IMG/VR virus record: IMGVR_UViG_3300035703_004076
Location: 1-64,000 of that record
Strand: one strand, 5' to 3'
Length of the DNA: 64,000 nucleotides
Source of the DNA: a virus
The stretch's first letter is position 1. The number at the start of each line of letters is the position of its first letter. Under the pieces are notes generated by a model that saw nothing but the letters and a program-made list of their open reading frames with translations, had not been told where the DNA came from and searched no databases. Positions 35,301 to 42,876 of the stretch are shown here, in pieces. The translations under genes and the position numbers were made by a program.

Positions 35301-38189
35301 AATTCGTGTGATTCTTAGCACATCAGGAACGTCGAGAGAAATCTTTTTGTTGTCTGTTGTGCTTATCTCTTTGACGCCGCCGCCGATGCGCTTTGATGGA
35401 GTTCCCGAAAAAGAACCTTTAACAAGAGTCTTAGTGTCTGGTGTTGCCGTATTCAAACTCTTTTCTACGGCTACAATTACACCAAATGTTTTTCCAACAC
35501 CACCCGAGAAGTTGAACAAAATTTGTCTATCAACAAAATCAACTTCTGCTGTGTATGTGCCGGTTGCGATATTTCCTTCGTTTCCTGTGCCTTTCCTGAA
35601 CAACTGAAACCATTGTCCAGTGGACAAATCAATAAGTCCATAGTTAGAAATGCCTCTCTCAAAATCCAGACTTTGATCGTTAAGAGCGTACTGAACTCCA
35701 GTTGCAGAGACGGTCGGCCCGGCATTTGTTCCACTCACTAAGTATCTTGTAGCTACATAGGTTGTGGTAAGAGACGCATAGTTGGGAGAATTTTTTACAC
35801 CGCCTCTAATAGCTCTAATCTCAGTATGAGGAAGTCTATATACGAGACCTGCATTACCTTCACTAGAGTCTTGTAGTGACTCGGATACCAAGTAAGTAAT
35901 TGTCGCATTATCATCCCAAGGTGCTGCATTAGGATTGCTAGAGTCTGTTGGGTCTGGGTCAAGACTTAACTCATTATCGTTTGATGGATTTGAGTATACA
36001 GTATAGATCTTTTTCTTATCACCAGTACCTATTGTGACTTGATCGCCTTTTTCTAGCTTCTCTCCCAGATTTGTTTTCCAAAGAGTGCCAAGACCCTTTA
36101 CTTTTCGTACAGTTTTTACAACCTTTAAAGGACTAACGAACGTATCTGGTAATGCTTCGTTCAGGCCTATGGCGATAAAAAATTCGTTTGATACATCACT
36201 CTTAGAAACAGAAGTAATTGTTCTTTCTACAGTAACATCTTGAGTCGTACCGCCCGAAGTTACTGAGTCTGTGATGGACAAAATTGTGCCTACAGTATAA
36301 TGTTGAATAAAGTCGGCATCTCGTGTGGTGCCATCTGCATTATAATCAAGCGTGATGACAGCTCCAGCAAATGTTGCAGCACCCGATACTGTTTTTGGTG
36401 TATACTTAGATATTGTTCCAGTAAACTTCAAAGAAGGATTTGTTGTCACATCCTTGAACACCATATTTGCAGAGAATGTTCCTGTTGCAGAACTCGATCC
36501 TACACGACCATAGTAAATAGACGCAATATCAGTTGCATCAAAACCAGAATCAAATTTTACATCAAACACACCAAGAGCATAACTGGCGTTTGCAGTTCCA
36601 GTAGTACCTGAGTATAGCTCTATAGAATAGACTCTAGCTGTTCCTATTTTTGTCGTCACTGCTGGAACATCAGTGTTTCCACTAAGAACTCTTGAGTGTA
36701 GCTCTACTTGATCGTATGATAGATTGGAGTTGCCCACATCAGCAATAGGTGGCATACCAGAAACGCTATCAATTAAGAAATATGTGCCCTTAGGTGCTCT
36801 TACTGTCTTGTTTTGTAAGAAGTCTGATGTTCTCGATTTGCGAATTGATACTTGTGTGATTACTGGCTTTTCTTGATAGTATCCTTCAACATAAGCAGAA
36901 CCTGGCTGAAACCTAAGACCCAAACGGTCATCACATAGCTTTACAAAAGATTCTGCATCATTAGTGGCATCATATGAAGTTCCTGGATAGTATCGCTGAT
37001 TTCTGGCAAATATCTTTGCTTCGTCAGTTGGCTCCCAATTCAACTCAAACACATTTTTTGCAATCTCTATGGCTTTCTCTTTTGCGAGTATGACGCTCAA
37101 TTCATCTGGAACACCCTCGCTATCGACATCATAAGGAACAGACAACAACTCTTCTGTGAACAATCCCTTATTGTCGGTGCCTAAGAATGGTCGTGTCTCG
37201 ACCATAAACGGCTTTACTGTGTAGTTGCCAGACTCATCATACGTTCTCTTAGCCAAAATTGCTTTGTATGGATCTTGATATGGATCCGTTTCGAGCTGCC
37301 AGGCCTTTGTGATGATGCCCTTAGATATTGTGAGGAGTCTAATGAAGTTCTGATCTGTTGCATTGATTGATTTGACGACGAGTTTACCTTCAATCTTTAA
37401 TCTGTCTGCGCCTGCTGCGGAGTAGTTTGAAGTGCCTGATGCGTTGTCGAGCAGACTCTCATCTTCTTCAAATGTCACTACAGATTCAATCATCTCAATA
37501 CCAACCTCACACGTCGGCATTGCATTCCAAGCCAAATCATTTTCTACATCTTCTGGCGTAATGAATAGCCATTGAGTATCGACCAAGACAAAATAATCTT
37601 CGTAAAAATAGATGCTGTCTGGTATTTCTACAGAGGCAATTCGTCCGACTGCATTTGTAGTAGACTCTATCTTTGCGGTTAATGTTGTTGTTATGTTTTG
37701 CTGACCGCCAGGAAGTGTATCCACAACATTTACGGATACTGTGTCTCCCTTTTGAAAATTATTAGCTAATGTTCCGTCAGTTCCAGTACCTGCCGTTTCA
37801 AGAGATATGAAAAGTCGAACAAAAGAATCCGTCTTGTGATATCCAATGACGAGCCCTTCTACATTATTTTGACTTTTGATTTTCTTGTTGACCCAGTAAT
37901 TATTAAGATTGCTTTCTGTTTGAGTTCTTGATTCAGAAGAAACCGGTATCTTAACAAACACGGTGCTTGGATCATACTTACATCCCAACGATGGTCGAGG
38001 ACTAACTAGGGCCAGTTTCTTAAAGAAATGACGTCCAAATCGTCCAATTTGATTTTGAATGATCGACTGTATTTGTGTCAGCTCTCTTGCCTGTAAAGCT
38101 CTGCCTGGCCTAAAGAGAATTTTATAGAACTTCTTTGACTCGTTGTAATCATCGAAGTATGGTGATGTGTTCAGATCTATTTTTGTCAT
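29301..38189 (-). CDS. Giant DUF4815-type baseplate/tail structural protein
   Basis: This 2962-residue protein is the largest in the window. Residues 1-70 (PYFDDYNESKKFYKILFRPG, then ALQARELTQIQSIIQNQIG) are the signature start of DUF4815, found in large tail or baseplate proteins of marine T4-like phages. Another typical block, DPLAQSWTVSEPTGIFLTAV and DVFFYSKDPTLPV, lies near 2100. Residues about 1740-1835 hold one or two copies of the small beta-module (GTNKTFTIAKAP, VYIDNTLKT) also found in the fibres and in gp13. It occupies the place of T4 genes 9, 10 and 11, so it may replace those fibre-attachment proteins at the baseplate rim. No start-proximal Shine-Dalgarno is evident. Exact role is inference. 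Confidence 0.85.
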   Translation of the reverse strand: MTKIDLNTSPYFDDYNESKKFYKILFRPGRALQARELTQIQSIIQNQIGRFGRHFFKKLALVSPRPSLGCKYDPSTVFVKIPVSSESRTQTESNLNNYWVNKKIKSQNNVEGLVIGYHKTDSFVRLFISLETAGTGTDGTLANNFQKGDTVSVNVVDTLPGGQQNITTTLTAKIESTTNAVGRIASVEIPDSIYFYEDYFVLVDTQWLFITPEDVENDLAWNAMPTCEVGIEMIESVVTFEEDESLLDNASGTSNYSAAGADRLKIEGKLVVKSINATDQNFIRLLTISKGIITKAWQLETDPYQDPYKAILAKRTYDESGNYTVKPFMVETRPFLGTDNKGLFTEELLSVPYDVDSEGVPDELSVILAKEKAIEIAKNVFELNWEPTDEAKIFARNQRYYPGTSYDATNDAESFVKLCDDRLGLRFQPGSAYVEGYYQEKPVITQVSIRKSRTSDFLQNKTVRAPKGTYFLIDSVSGMPPIADVGNSNLSYDQVELHSRVLSGNTDVPAVTTKIGTARVYSIELYSGTTGTANASYALGVFDVKFDSGFDATDIASIYYGRVGSSSATGTFSANMVFKDVTTNPSLKFTGTISKYTPKTVSGAATFAGAVITLDYNADGTTRDADFIQHYTVGTILSITDSVTSGGTTQDVTVERTITSVSKSDVSNEFFIAIGLNEALPDTFVSPLKVVKTVRKVKGLGTLWKTNLGEKLEKGDQVTIGTGDKKKIYTVYSNPSNDNELSLDPDPTDSSNPNAAPWDDNATITYLVSESLQDSSEGNAGLVYRLPHTEIRAIRGGVKNSPNYASLTTTYVATRYLVSGTNAGPTVSATGVQYALNDQSLDFERGISNYGLIDLSTGQWFQLFRKGTGNEGNIATGTYTAEVDFVDRQILFNFSGGVGKTFGVIVAVEKSLNTATPDTKTLVKGSFSGTPSKRIGGGVKEISTTDNKKISLDVPDVLRITRIVESPNIQTDPSDLEVLPNGHQDISFKYDLDNGQRDYYYGIANVELRPGFDKPKGKLRIEFDYFTHNGTGDYFSVDSYPWNSNTSPNSVPQMTYDEIPEYFSTKFGKYDLKACLDFRPVCRTGSNATQDGKYAFVRYKDLPIDTVTCSYHVYEERRDKIFIDKDGNIKVKYGVPGIIADIPADPVDGMVLYDVEMMPYTEDHRKCILKMRDNRRYTMRDIGKLEKRVKNLEYYTTLSLLEKDTKDLIIKDSLGQDKFKHGFLVDNFANESVSAISHPDFTAALDKVLGELKPRVFDNHIKVVERWLMPNQLSTLPALPTVAAAREAFNYEQTGGLYTLAYSNVSYMEQSLASRLININPYQVQTFMGTLKITPWTDTWRDTAVSDPLIVYDTSAYDFARQSYNENGERIDWRGTQTDWQGLSVDQQAGLETVISAGHAWPYPKGQFLDKNGNLINGTGVPKKNQFILVPPGFANSGQLVRYLGGIGQAQEGFNNTITQTGEKFQTGIKSTIQDAGFSAPVSMGSRIIDTRSAEYIRTNEVTFEGKCFLPNSRLFAYFDDVDVSKYCVPDVNYGERLESPGSMVRGPYSSITGTFKTNVLEIKGDKTSDDLDQHKKQDGTQNTSNGQQDRGTTIADITYELLSTNTLTELDFVGTKLTGKVKVLQNEESTDIYVYGKRVPTNSYYLVGIGSKFERELIDDAESATGRNSVLVVAGLKGQYQVSKAGVLSDNVALLTPAFVRTGQKTQYVNSPSTFRIDITPTGNIDGSNKVFTIVHNSTNETPVSGSEFVVVSGNLYANSPSSFITLEEAAGTVNGTNKTFTIAKAPISGTHEVYIDNTLKTLTTHYTLDATGKTITFFDAPATGTKVKVSYVHASVTPINGTTTYPIYKLSGNTITLAQAPAANTLVKISYAVSTATDDNDWRSAADLLEVLQKLYISKFVDVAIPTTILDLAPYATVAGNQSKVEVYNTKYKPLNITNKSIKGIGFVPANPTTTTASLLLEFEDSVKFGDTPIDATFELKIKKAATDKDLTQPALTLKCDSTGTIKGKFIIPDPKVDGNPKFRTGDRVFRLTNSSTNEELPTVSRADAKYSATGWIDTKQEQQYSTKQFKVSEEYVEGERTPVTLQDTFNSAGNVAPRDPLAQSWTVSEPTGIFLTAVDVFFYSKDPTLPVILQIRPVDDGGNPSIKLMHEVVLDSADVIVNKIDLKAQTVTVLGRSASDSGGILGFNKGAWGPAAPYDTTKTDIYRVMSANQLSGKNTNTIQHGVAFPFTTVNGVAAPCDDMIPTRFVLDHPVYLPGNNSNYCFVLLTDSIQAPGTGIETLEQTYQVYMAQTGAAPITQFNNAPNATPVHLLKPLEQGEDDYNYILGTQTRLNTIPGSDGVLFKSINGISWESDQKADLKYKLYRASFNTNQNAEIQFINEKLTLSALISDPFETAAGETEIRVYHRNHNIPAGGYVRFVGLPTGGEINGIPYQVLMRTEGHVIQNPTLDSYIINVGVAATESGKVGGRSVLASGNIRFEEFLLRTNPIVLPDTTLTWTFDGTTSKAAYDPESVPWETISDLPFTDNVDVIMPKSAMFCSVINEELKLTDASRSPGARNSVKITAYMSSKSDFISPVLDSERIGIDTKGVRLDNPVGTGTESNNINNSKFDTLQILPTTNTPLVSTLVNKIYFSDTDNKLTGSDFNYLGKKVTGVGSLFTSELKIGDTIRHPILDSSRTIVDIVSDTEMYIDEEFPLSQIANSSNAGGTSTLFYNPPFLRLKTGDASVAAHLSSLDVGKYLTVEGASTNNRNFVNKKILGVNYTPTSTLIDTDLSQAYGTPTICLCEIIVEHRLPESAAELTPAQRLECNALSASTFKITQLNNFIDEIAPEGGSCASKYVSRVMNITQAANCLKVKFDGCRPPHANIDVYYKIGSQTDDVTFAKKNWTKMEYSIETNGVLEYTTPTENSTSSSFSAYEANALRIQPFTMAQVKIVLRGGHTPLYPKIKNLSIIAVEE

Positions 38190-38208
38190 ACTGTAGTATT
38201 ATTTATGA

Positions 38209-40071
38209 TTAAAATTCGATGATCGTTTTGATATCCTCTATCTGATCAACTGAACGAATCACGGGCCTACGATTTTCGATGTATAAAATGTCGCCATTAA
38301 ATTTCTTCACCTCTTCCGGATGAACCTCCCTAACAGTCGCTTGTGCATTTGATGTTTGACCTATCAACGTTTGGTTTACCGCAACAGGTGTATATCGGGT
38401 TTCTGGTGTTTGAACAAATGTTATTTCACCCTGATATGTTGTTAATTCAGCATCTCTATCAAAAAACTTAAAGTCGATTGCCCGTATTTGTCCTACGAGA
38501 GTGTTGCCTTCATAGACAGAAATTTCTTCATCTGATTTGAATCCAGGATCTCCTTGAATCTGCCCTAACGTAGACTCACTTGCAAACTCAACCCTAATTC
38601 TTTTTGTTGCTCGAAGTGTGTTTGCTGTTGCAAGAACTAATGGATTGCTATTGTCATTGATATACGCATTTTGAAGAATTCCTATTTGTCGATAATCATT
38701 CTTCACAGGAAAATCTGCTAGGTGTGCTTGTGCCGTTTCGCTCTCAACATCTTGGCCATCTTCATACTTCAACTGAGTGCTTATCATAACATAAAATGCC
38801 CCAAGATCTTTCTCTGGATCTTTTCCTAATCCATTTGTAGGGGAGAGAACTGGTCTAAGTGTAGGCAAGATAGAAGATGCGGGTGTTCCAACAAAAGGTC
38901 TAGGAACAGTGATGGAGACAAATGTTGCTTTCTGCCCTCTATTACTAATTGTGGCGCCTACAATTTGTTTTGAGCCAGAGTCTACCACAGGAACAAAAAC
39001 CGGCGCAACTGTTCCATTTGAGTATACATCCAGTCTAGGCAAAATTTTACAAGTATATGTCTGTTCCGAAACAAATTGTGAGAGTGGGTTTGTACCTTCT
39101 ATAACCAATCGGTTTGTTCCGGTTACTTCATCGTACCCATACGACGATATATTCATTATCTGTTCCACACCCGTAGTTGGGTTTGTGATGTGTAATTGAT
39201 ATCCTGTGTAAGCATCATCAACTTGAGAAGGACTCGACACAACAGATGCTTCGTTATTTAAGGCTGTTGTTAAAATCTTTATCTGACCATTCTCTTGAGT
39301 GTTGGGGAAGCTGGCCGGAATTTCTCCGTTTTTTGCTGTATTTTTTACAACAACAGTCAGAACTTCACCTGGTGTGGCAGAAGTCTGCACTGCCAGTTGT
39401 CCTGTACCAAAGTCTGCATCATCAGTTATGGTCTTTATTGGCATCCAAGCATCAGTAAGAAACTTGACGGCATCACCCGATGTGATTGAGGTTATGTATT
39501 TCCAGACATACTTGTCTGATGTTGATTCAACAAGGTTTGTTGAGTTGCCCGATCTCATAGGCTCTTCTGTGCTTGGCCCTCCGCTGTTATTTGACAGACA
39601 AACAAAGAGTTCATTCAAGCTATTGAGAACATAAAACGTTCCTGCTTTTAAGTATCCTTGCGATGCAATTTCGTCGCCAGGTGTAACATTTCTTGCATTT
39701 TGAACATCTTCTAGTGTTGGTCTATTGTGCAGGTTCGGGTCGCCATCATCATACACGGCATATATTGTTCTTGGGTGATAGTTGCTGCGAGGCACAACCA
39801 GCGACACATCGTTACGTCTGATCTTTTTTAGCCCCAACATCTCATCCCAAATGCGATTTTGGCTCTCTAATGTGTCGTTAGGTAAAGGTGGATGTAAATC
39901 TGCGTTTGTTGATGATATTGTTAAGGCATCTTGTTGTCCATCAGATGAACGCCAAGGAATTGGCTTGCCCACAAACAAGTAGTGATTCTTGTCAGTCACG
40001 GTGCTTTCAAAGTTTTTGATAAACTCTTTAGCACTCTTCAATCGAAAATTATTTTTGATGATTGCTACCAT
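38209..40071 (-). CDS. 8: Baseplate wedge protein gp8-like
   Basis: This 620-residue protein matches the gp8 baseplate wedge family over its first 230 residues: HYLFVGKPIPWRSSDGQQD corresponds to the T4 FGRSEPW region, PPLPNDTLESQNRIWDEMLG to its PPYPTDS block, and DKYVWKYITSI to the GDGYVWEYL block. T4 gp8 has only 334 residues; the extra 280 C-terminal residues here are beta-rich. Wedge gp8 dimers bridge gp7, gp10 and gp6 in T4. It lies between the gp7-position gene and the DUF4815-type gene, as expected from T4 order. Confidence 0.82.
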   Translation of the reverse strand: MVAIIKNNFRLKSAKEFIKNFESTVTDKNHYLFVGKPIPWRSSDGQQDALTISSTNADLHPPLPNDTLESQNRIWDEMLGLKKIRRNDVSLVVPRSNYHPRTIYAVYDDGDPNLHNRPTLEDVQNARNVTPGDEIASQGYLKAGTFYVLNSLNELFVCLSNNSGGPSTEEPMRSGNSTNLVESTSDKYVWKYITSITSGDAVKFLTDAWMPIKTITDDADFGTGQLAVQTSATPGEVLTVVVKNTAKNGEIPASFPNTQENGQIKILTTALNNEASVVSSPSQVDDAYTGYQLHITNPTTGVEQIMNISSYGYDEVTGTNRLVIEGTNPLSQFVSEQTYTCKILPRLDVYSNGTVAPVFVPVVDSGSKQIVGATISNRGQKATFVSITVPRPFVGTPASSILPTLRPVLSPTNGLGKDPEKDLGAFYVMISTQLKYEDGQDVESETAQAHLADFPVKNDYRQIGILQNAYINDNSNPLVLATANTLRATKRIRVEFASESTLGQIQGDPGFKSDEEISVYEGNTLVGQIRAIDFKFFDRDAELTTYQGEITFVQTPETRYTPVAVNQTLIGQTSNAQATVREVHPEEVKKFNGDILYIENRRPVIRSVDQIEDIKTIIEF

Positions 40072-40093
40072 ATCGTATCATATCCTATCGAAT

Positions 40094-40100
40094 TATTTAG
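40094..40100 (-). promoter_or_regulatory. Late-promoter-like element (CTAAATA) for gp8
   Basis: The minus strand reads CTAAATA in the 55-base gap upstream of gp8, a relaxed form of the late element. A start about 6 bases downstream would leave a leader of roughly 16 bases containing AGGA. The match is short and the call tentative. Confidence 0.4.
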
Positions 40101-40126
40101 TCACAAAATGGCATTGTGTCCTGTCA

Positions 40127-42874
40127 TTACTCAATCCCTATTCCACGACTCACAATCACATCCGGCATTATATTTATTCTGTTATTTGGGCTTTGTATGG
40201 ACACAGAATGTGGAATTTCTATGATAGCTCGATTGTCATCTCCCACGTCGCTACTGTGCAACAAAGTCTTAGTCAATATACGCTTCGAGTTTGCATGGCG
40301 AAAAATGACTTCATACTTGTCTGTGTTGGTTGGCAGTGTTTGCTCGTCTAGTAGTTTGATGCAGTAGTGAGACCGTGACCATGGATTGTTATTCTTGCCT
40401 ATGATTAAGTAGTCATAGTTGTCTCTGAGTATGATTCCATTTTTGACTATCAACATATCAGGAACATCACCAAGCTCAAGTGATTTTGGAATGACATACT
40501 TAAAGTGTCGTATCTGTGTGTTTGCAATTTGCTTTAGTTGATTGTTGGGGTCATTCCAATACTTTGCATTGTCAAGATTTCTGGTCTTTTCTGAATCTGG
40601 ATGAAATGTATTGTACGTTGTTGGAATCGATTGATCGCCATCAACAAATGAGTCGAGCCAACTTCCTGGATTTTGATCCAACGAAGCGTCATATGCCGGG
40701 GTGTACGTCACAAATGTTGGAGAATAATCCGAATACTTGTCTGCACGGTCCTGCTCGATTTGATTTAGTGCCTCTACAAAACCATCTTTCGTGTTCAACA
40801 TATTTTCGGTGGGCAAATATCTGAATCGATCTCGATATATTGATCGGCGCGACGCACCTAGTTGTTTTGCATCATCAAGAAAGACATTTGATATGCGAAC
40901 AGTCTGTGTGTTTCTTACAGCTTTGACTCCATCAAGTGCCGGGCATTTGTCTGTAGTTTTTGGTTTGCCTAAAGCAGGTGCCTTTAAGTCTATTGCATAA
41001 GGCAAGATTTGACTTTCATATCGCCTTAAAGGAATATCAAATGGCAAAACAACAACCGATTCATTTTCGGGTGTGTTCAATTCTTTTACTAGAATTGTTC
41101 CTGTCCCGTTTCTAAAAATGATGTGATATGTATCGGTCGATGTTGGTTTGATGCCAAAAAGTCTTACAGAAAAATACAAAAGATTGTAAGGCGACTCAGC
41201 ACCTTTAGGCAACACTGTATAGTCTTTGTTCTCAATCTGAATTATACCATTCTTAATGAGTCTGAAATCCGGAACAGGAATATTATGGAAAAGACTCTTT
41301 CTTGGATGTTGCTGAAACTTTCTGACTACAGGTGAGTTGCGTACAGTGTCAACTTTTTGTGTTATCTTTTGAGCATCACGAAATCCCCCATAGAATTTTA
41401 ACCCAAGGGGATGAATCAAGTCTTTCAAATAAGTTCGGTATGTGTCAGTGCTTTCTCTGTTATACACAACATAGGAAAACTGTTGATAGAATTCTCCATC
41501 GTGCAAATACTTTGTCTCACTGAGTTGACCATTGTTTGATATGTAATAGCCCTGATAATCACAAAACACAGATGTTGACACTCGAACGACCGCACCGGAA
41601 CCAACAACAGATTCAATAGAGCGTATGTCAACATCAAAATTGTCAGGTATTTGAGAGTTGTTGATTGGCTTGATGAAAAGTATGATACGATTTTGAAGAA
41701 GATTGAGTACTTTTGTAATCAAGAATCTGTGTGAGCCAGCGCCAGATGTTATGTTAATTGTAGAATTGGAAATTAAGTGTTTCTCGATGTTACTCTTATC
41801 ACCATCGTCTTTGATGTTTGATATGGTAAAAACGGAATCTCCAGTCTGCGACTGCTTCTCAAACGAAAAGTCATACACGTTTGATGATAGTGAAAGTTTT
41901 ACATCTTTGTGTGCTATAGGATATTCAAGAGCAATATCAAATGAACTTCGAGGATAATTTACGCCAAAGTCGCTAATAGCAACCTTTTTTATAGACCCGG
42001 AAGAGTCGATTGATGAAACTCGTATTGTACCAAGACGCCCTTTTTGTGTCTCTGCATAAAACGTATCGTTCAGTTTGTATCCTGCACCCGACTGAGGTCT
42101 ATCTGTATCAGGATTATTAACAATCTCAACACTAGACAACACAGGCAAAAGTTTTGCTGTTGCTAAAACGTTTTGGTTTGAATCTCTACACTCTAAAATT
42201 TCGTTTGCAGAGAATGTGCCAGTTATGCTAGATATGTTTAGAAACAGTTCATAGTATGTGCCATAAATTGTGGGTATGGTCATACATCGATCTACATACG
42301 CAGAAATTTTGCTTGTTTGTCCAACTATACGAGTGCCCTTTAACAGGTCGGAACTTCCCGTAAGTAAAGACACTCTGACAGAACGCTGCCTAATGTATTT
42401 TCCATCAGACAGTCTGAGAATGTCTTGTCGCGGATAGTAAAACTCAGTTGGAGAGTCATATAGTGCCCTAAAAAAGAACTTGAATGATTTTTCAGTACCT
42501 TTTGCTCTATAGAACTGTTTGATGTTTTTAAGTATCTGAGGTTTTTCTGCGGCCAGAGTTCTGGGCATATTAACCAAAAACTGCTTGTGTAGCGCCTCAT
42601 CAAACTGATCTATCGCACTGTCTATATCAGCATACTGCGTTATTCGTTTGATGTTGTGGGATGTGTTGTCTTTGATTTCTAGCCAATCATAATACGACTT
42701 CAAAAATGTTACAAACTTGGGATGATCTTGTCGTACAAACTCAGGCAACTGTGTGTCGATGGACGCTGATGTTGAAGGTATGGAAAACACCGACGAAACA
42801 ATAATTTTTGAAGGATCGCCTTGTGCCTCTTCCGAATTGATTCCACCGGCGTGTATGACAACATCAATGTTCAT
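40127..42874 (-). CDS. Baseplate wedge protein at the gp7 position
   Basis: This 915-residue protein lies between gp6 and gp8, the place of T4 gp7 (1032 residues), the wedge scaffold protein. Its N-terminal third has a marine T4-like pattern: EFVRQDHPKFVTFLKSYYDW, FLVNMPRTLAAEKPQILKNI, FYRAKGTEKSFKFFFRALYD and FYYPRQDILRLSDGKYIRQR. Two similar segments near 535-640 and 790-900 (KNGIIQIENKDYTVL and KNGIILRDNYDYLII) suggest an internal duplication of a beta-domain. Its stop lies 55 bases before gp8 and its start 2 bases after gp6. I am confident that it is a baseplate protein and less so that it is a true gp7 homologue. Confidence 0.7.
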   Translation of the reverse strand: MNIDVVIHAGGINSEEAQGDPSKIIVSSVFSIPSTSASIDTQLPEFVRQDHPKFVTFLKSYYDWLEIKDNTSHNIKRITQYADIDSAIDQFDEALHKQFLVNMPRTLAAEKPQILKNIKQFYRAKGTEKSFKFFFRALYDSPTEFYYPRQDILRLSDGKYIRQRSVRVSLLTGSSDLLKGTRIVGQTSKISAYVDRCMTIPTIYGTYYELFLNISSITGTFSANEILECRDSNQNVLATAKLLPVLSSVEIVNNPDTDRPQSGAGYKLNDTFYAETQKGRLGTIRVSSIDSSGSIKKVAISDFGVNYPRSSFDIALEYPIAHKDVKLSLSSNVYDFSFEKQSQTGDSVFTISNIKDDGDKSNIEKHLISNSTINITSGAGSHRFLITKVLNLLQNRIILFIKPINNSQIPDNFDVDIRSIESVVGSGAVVRVSTSVFCDYQGYYISNNGQLSETKYLHDGEFYQQFSYVVYNRESTDTYRTYLKDLIHPLGLKFYGGFRDAQKITQKVDTVRNSPVVRKFQQHPRKSLFHNIPVPDFRLIKNGIIQIENKDYTVLPKGAESPYNLLYFSVRLFGIKPTSTDTYHIIFRNGTGTILVKELNTPENESVVVLPFDIPLRRYESQILPYAIDLKAPALGKPKTTDKCPALDGVKAVRNTQTVRISNVFLDDAKQLGASRRSIYRDRFRYLPTENMLNTKDGFVEALNQIEQDRADKYSDYSPTFVTYTPAYDASLDQNPGSWLDSFVDGDQSIPTTYNTFHPDSEKTRNLDNAKYWNDPNNQLKQIANTQIRHFKYVIPKSLELGDVPDMLIVKNGIILRDNYDYLIIGKNNNPWSRSHYCIKLLDEQTLPTNTDKYEVIFRHANSKRILTKTLLHSSDVGDDNRAIIEIPHSVSIQSPNNRINIMPDVIVSRGIGIE

Positions 42875-42876
42875 GA

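Noticed and set aside
38200-38207. CATAAATA before the giant DUF4815-type gene as a late promoter
   Set aside because: Only 10 bases separate it from the ATG, which would leave almost no leader. It may be chance in an AT-rich gap.
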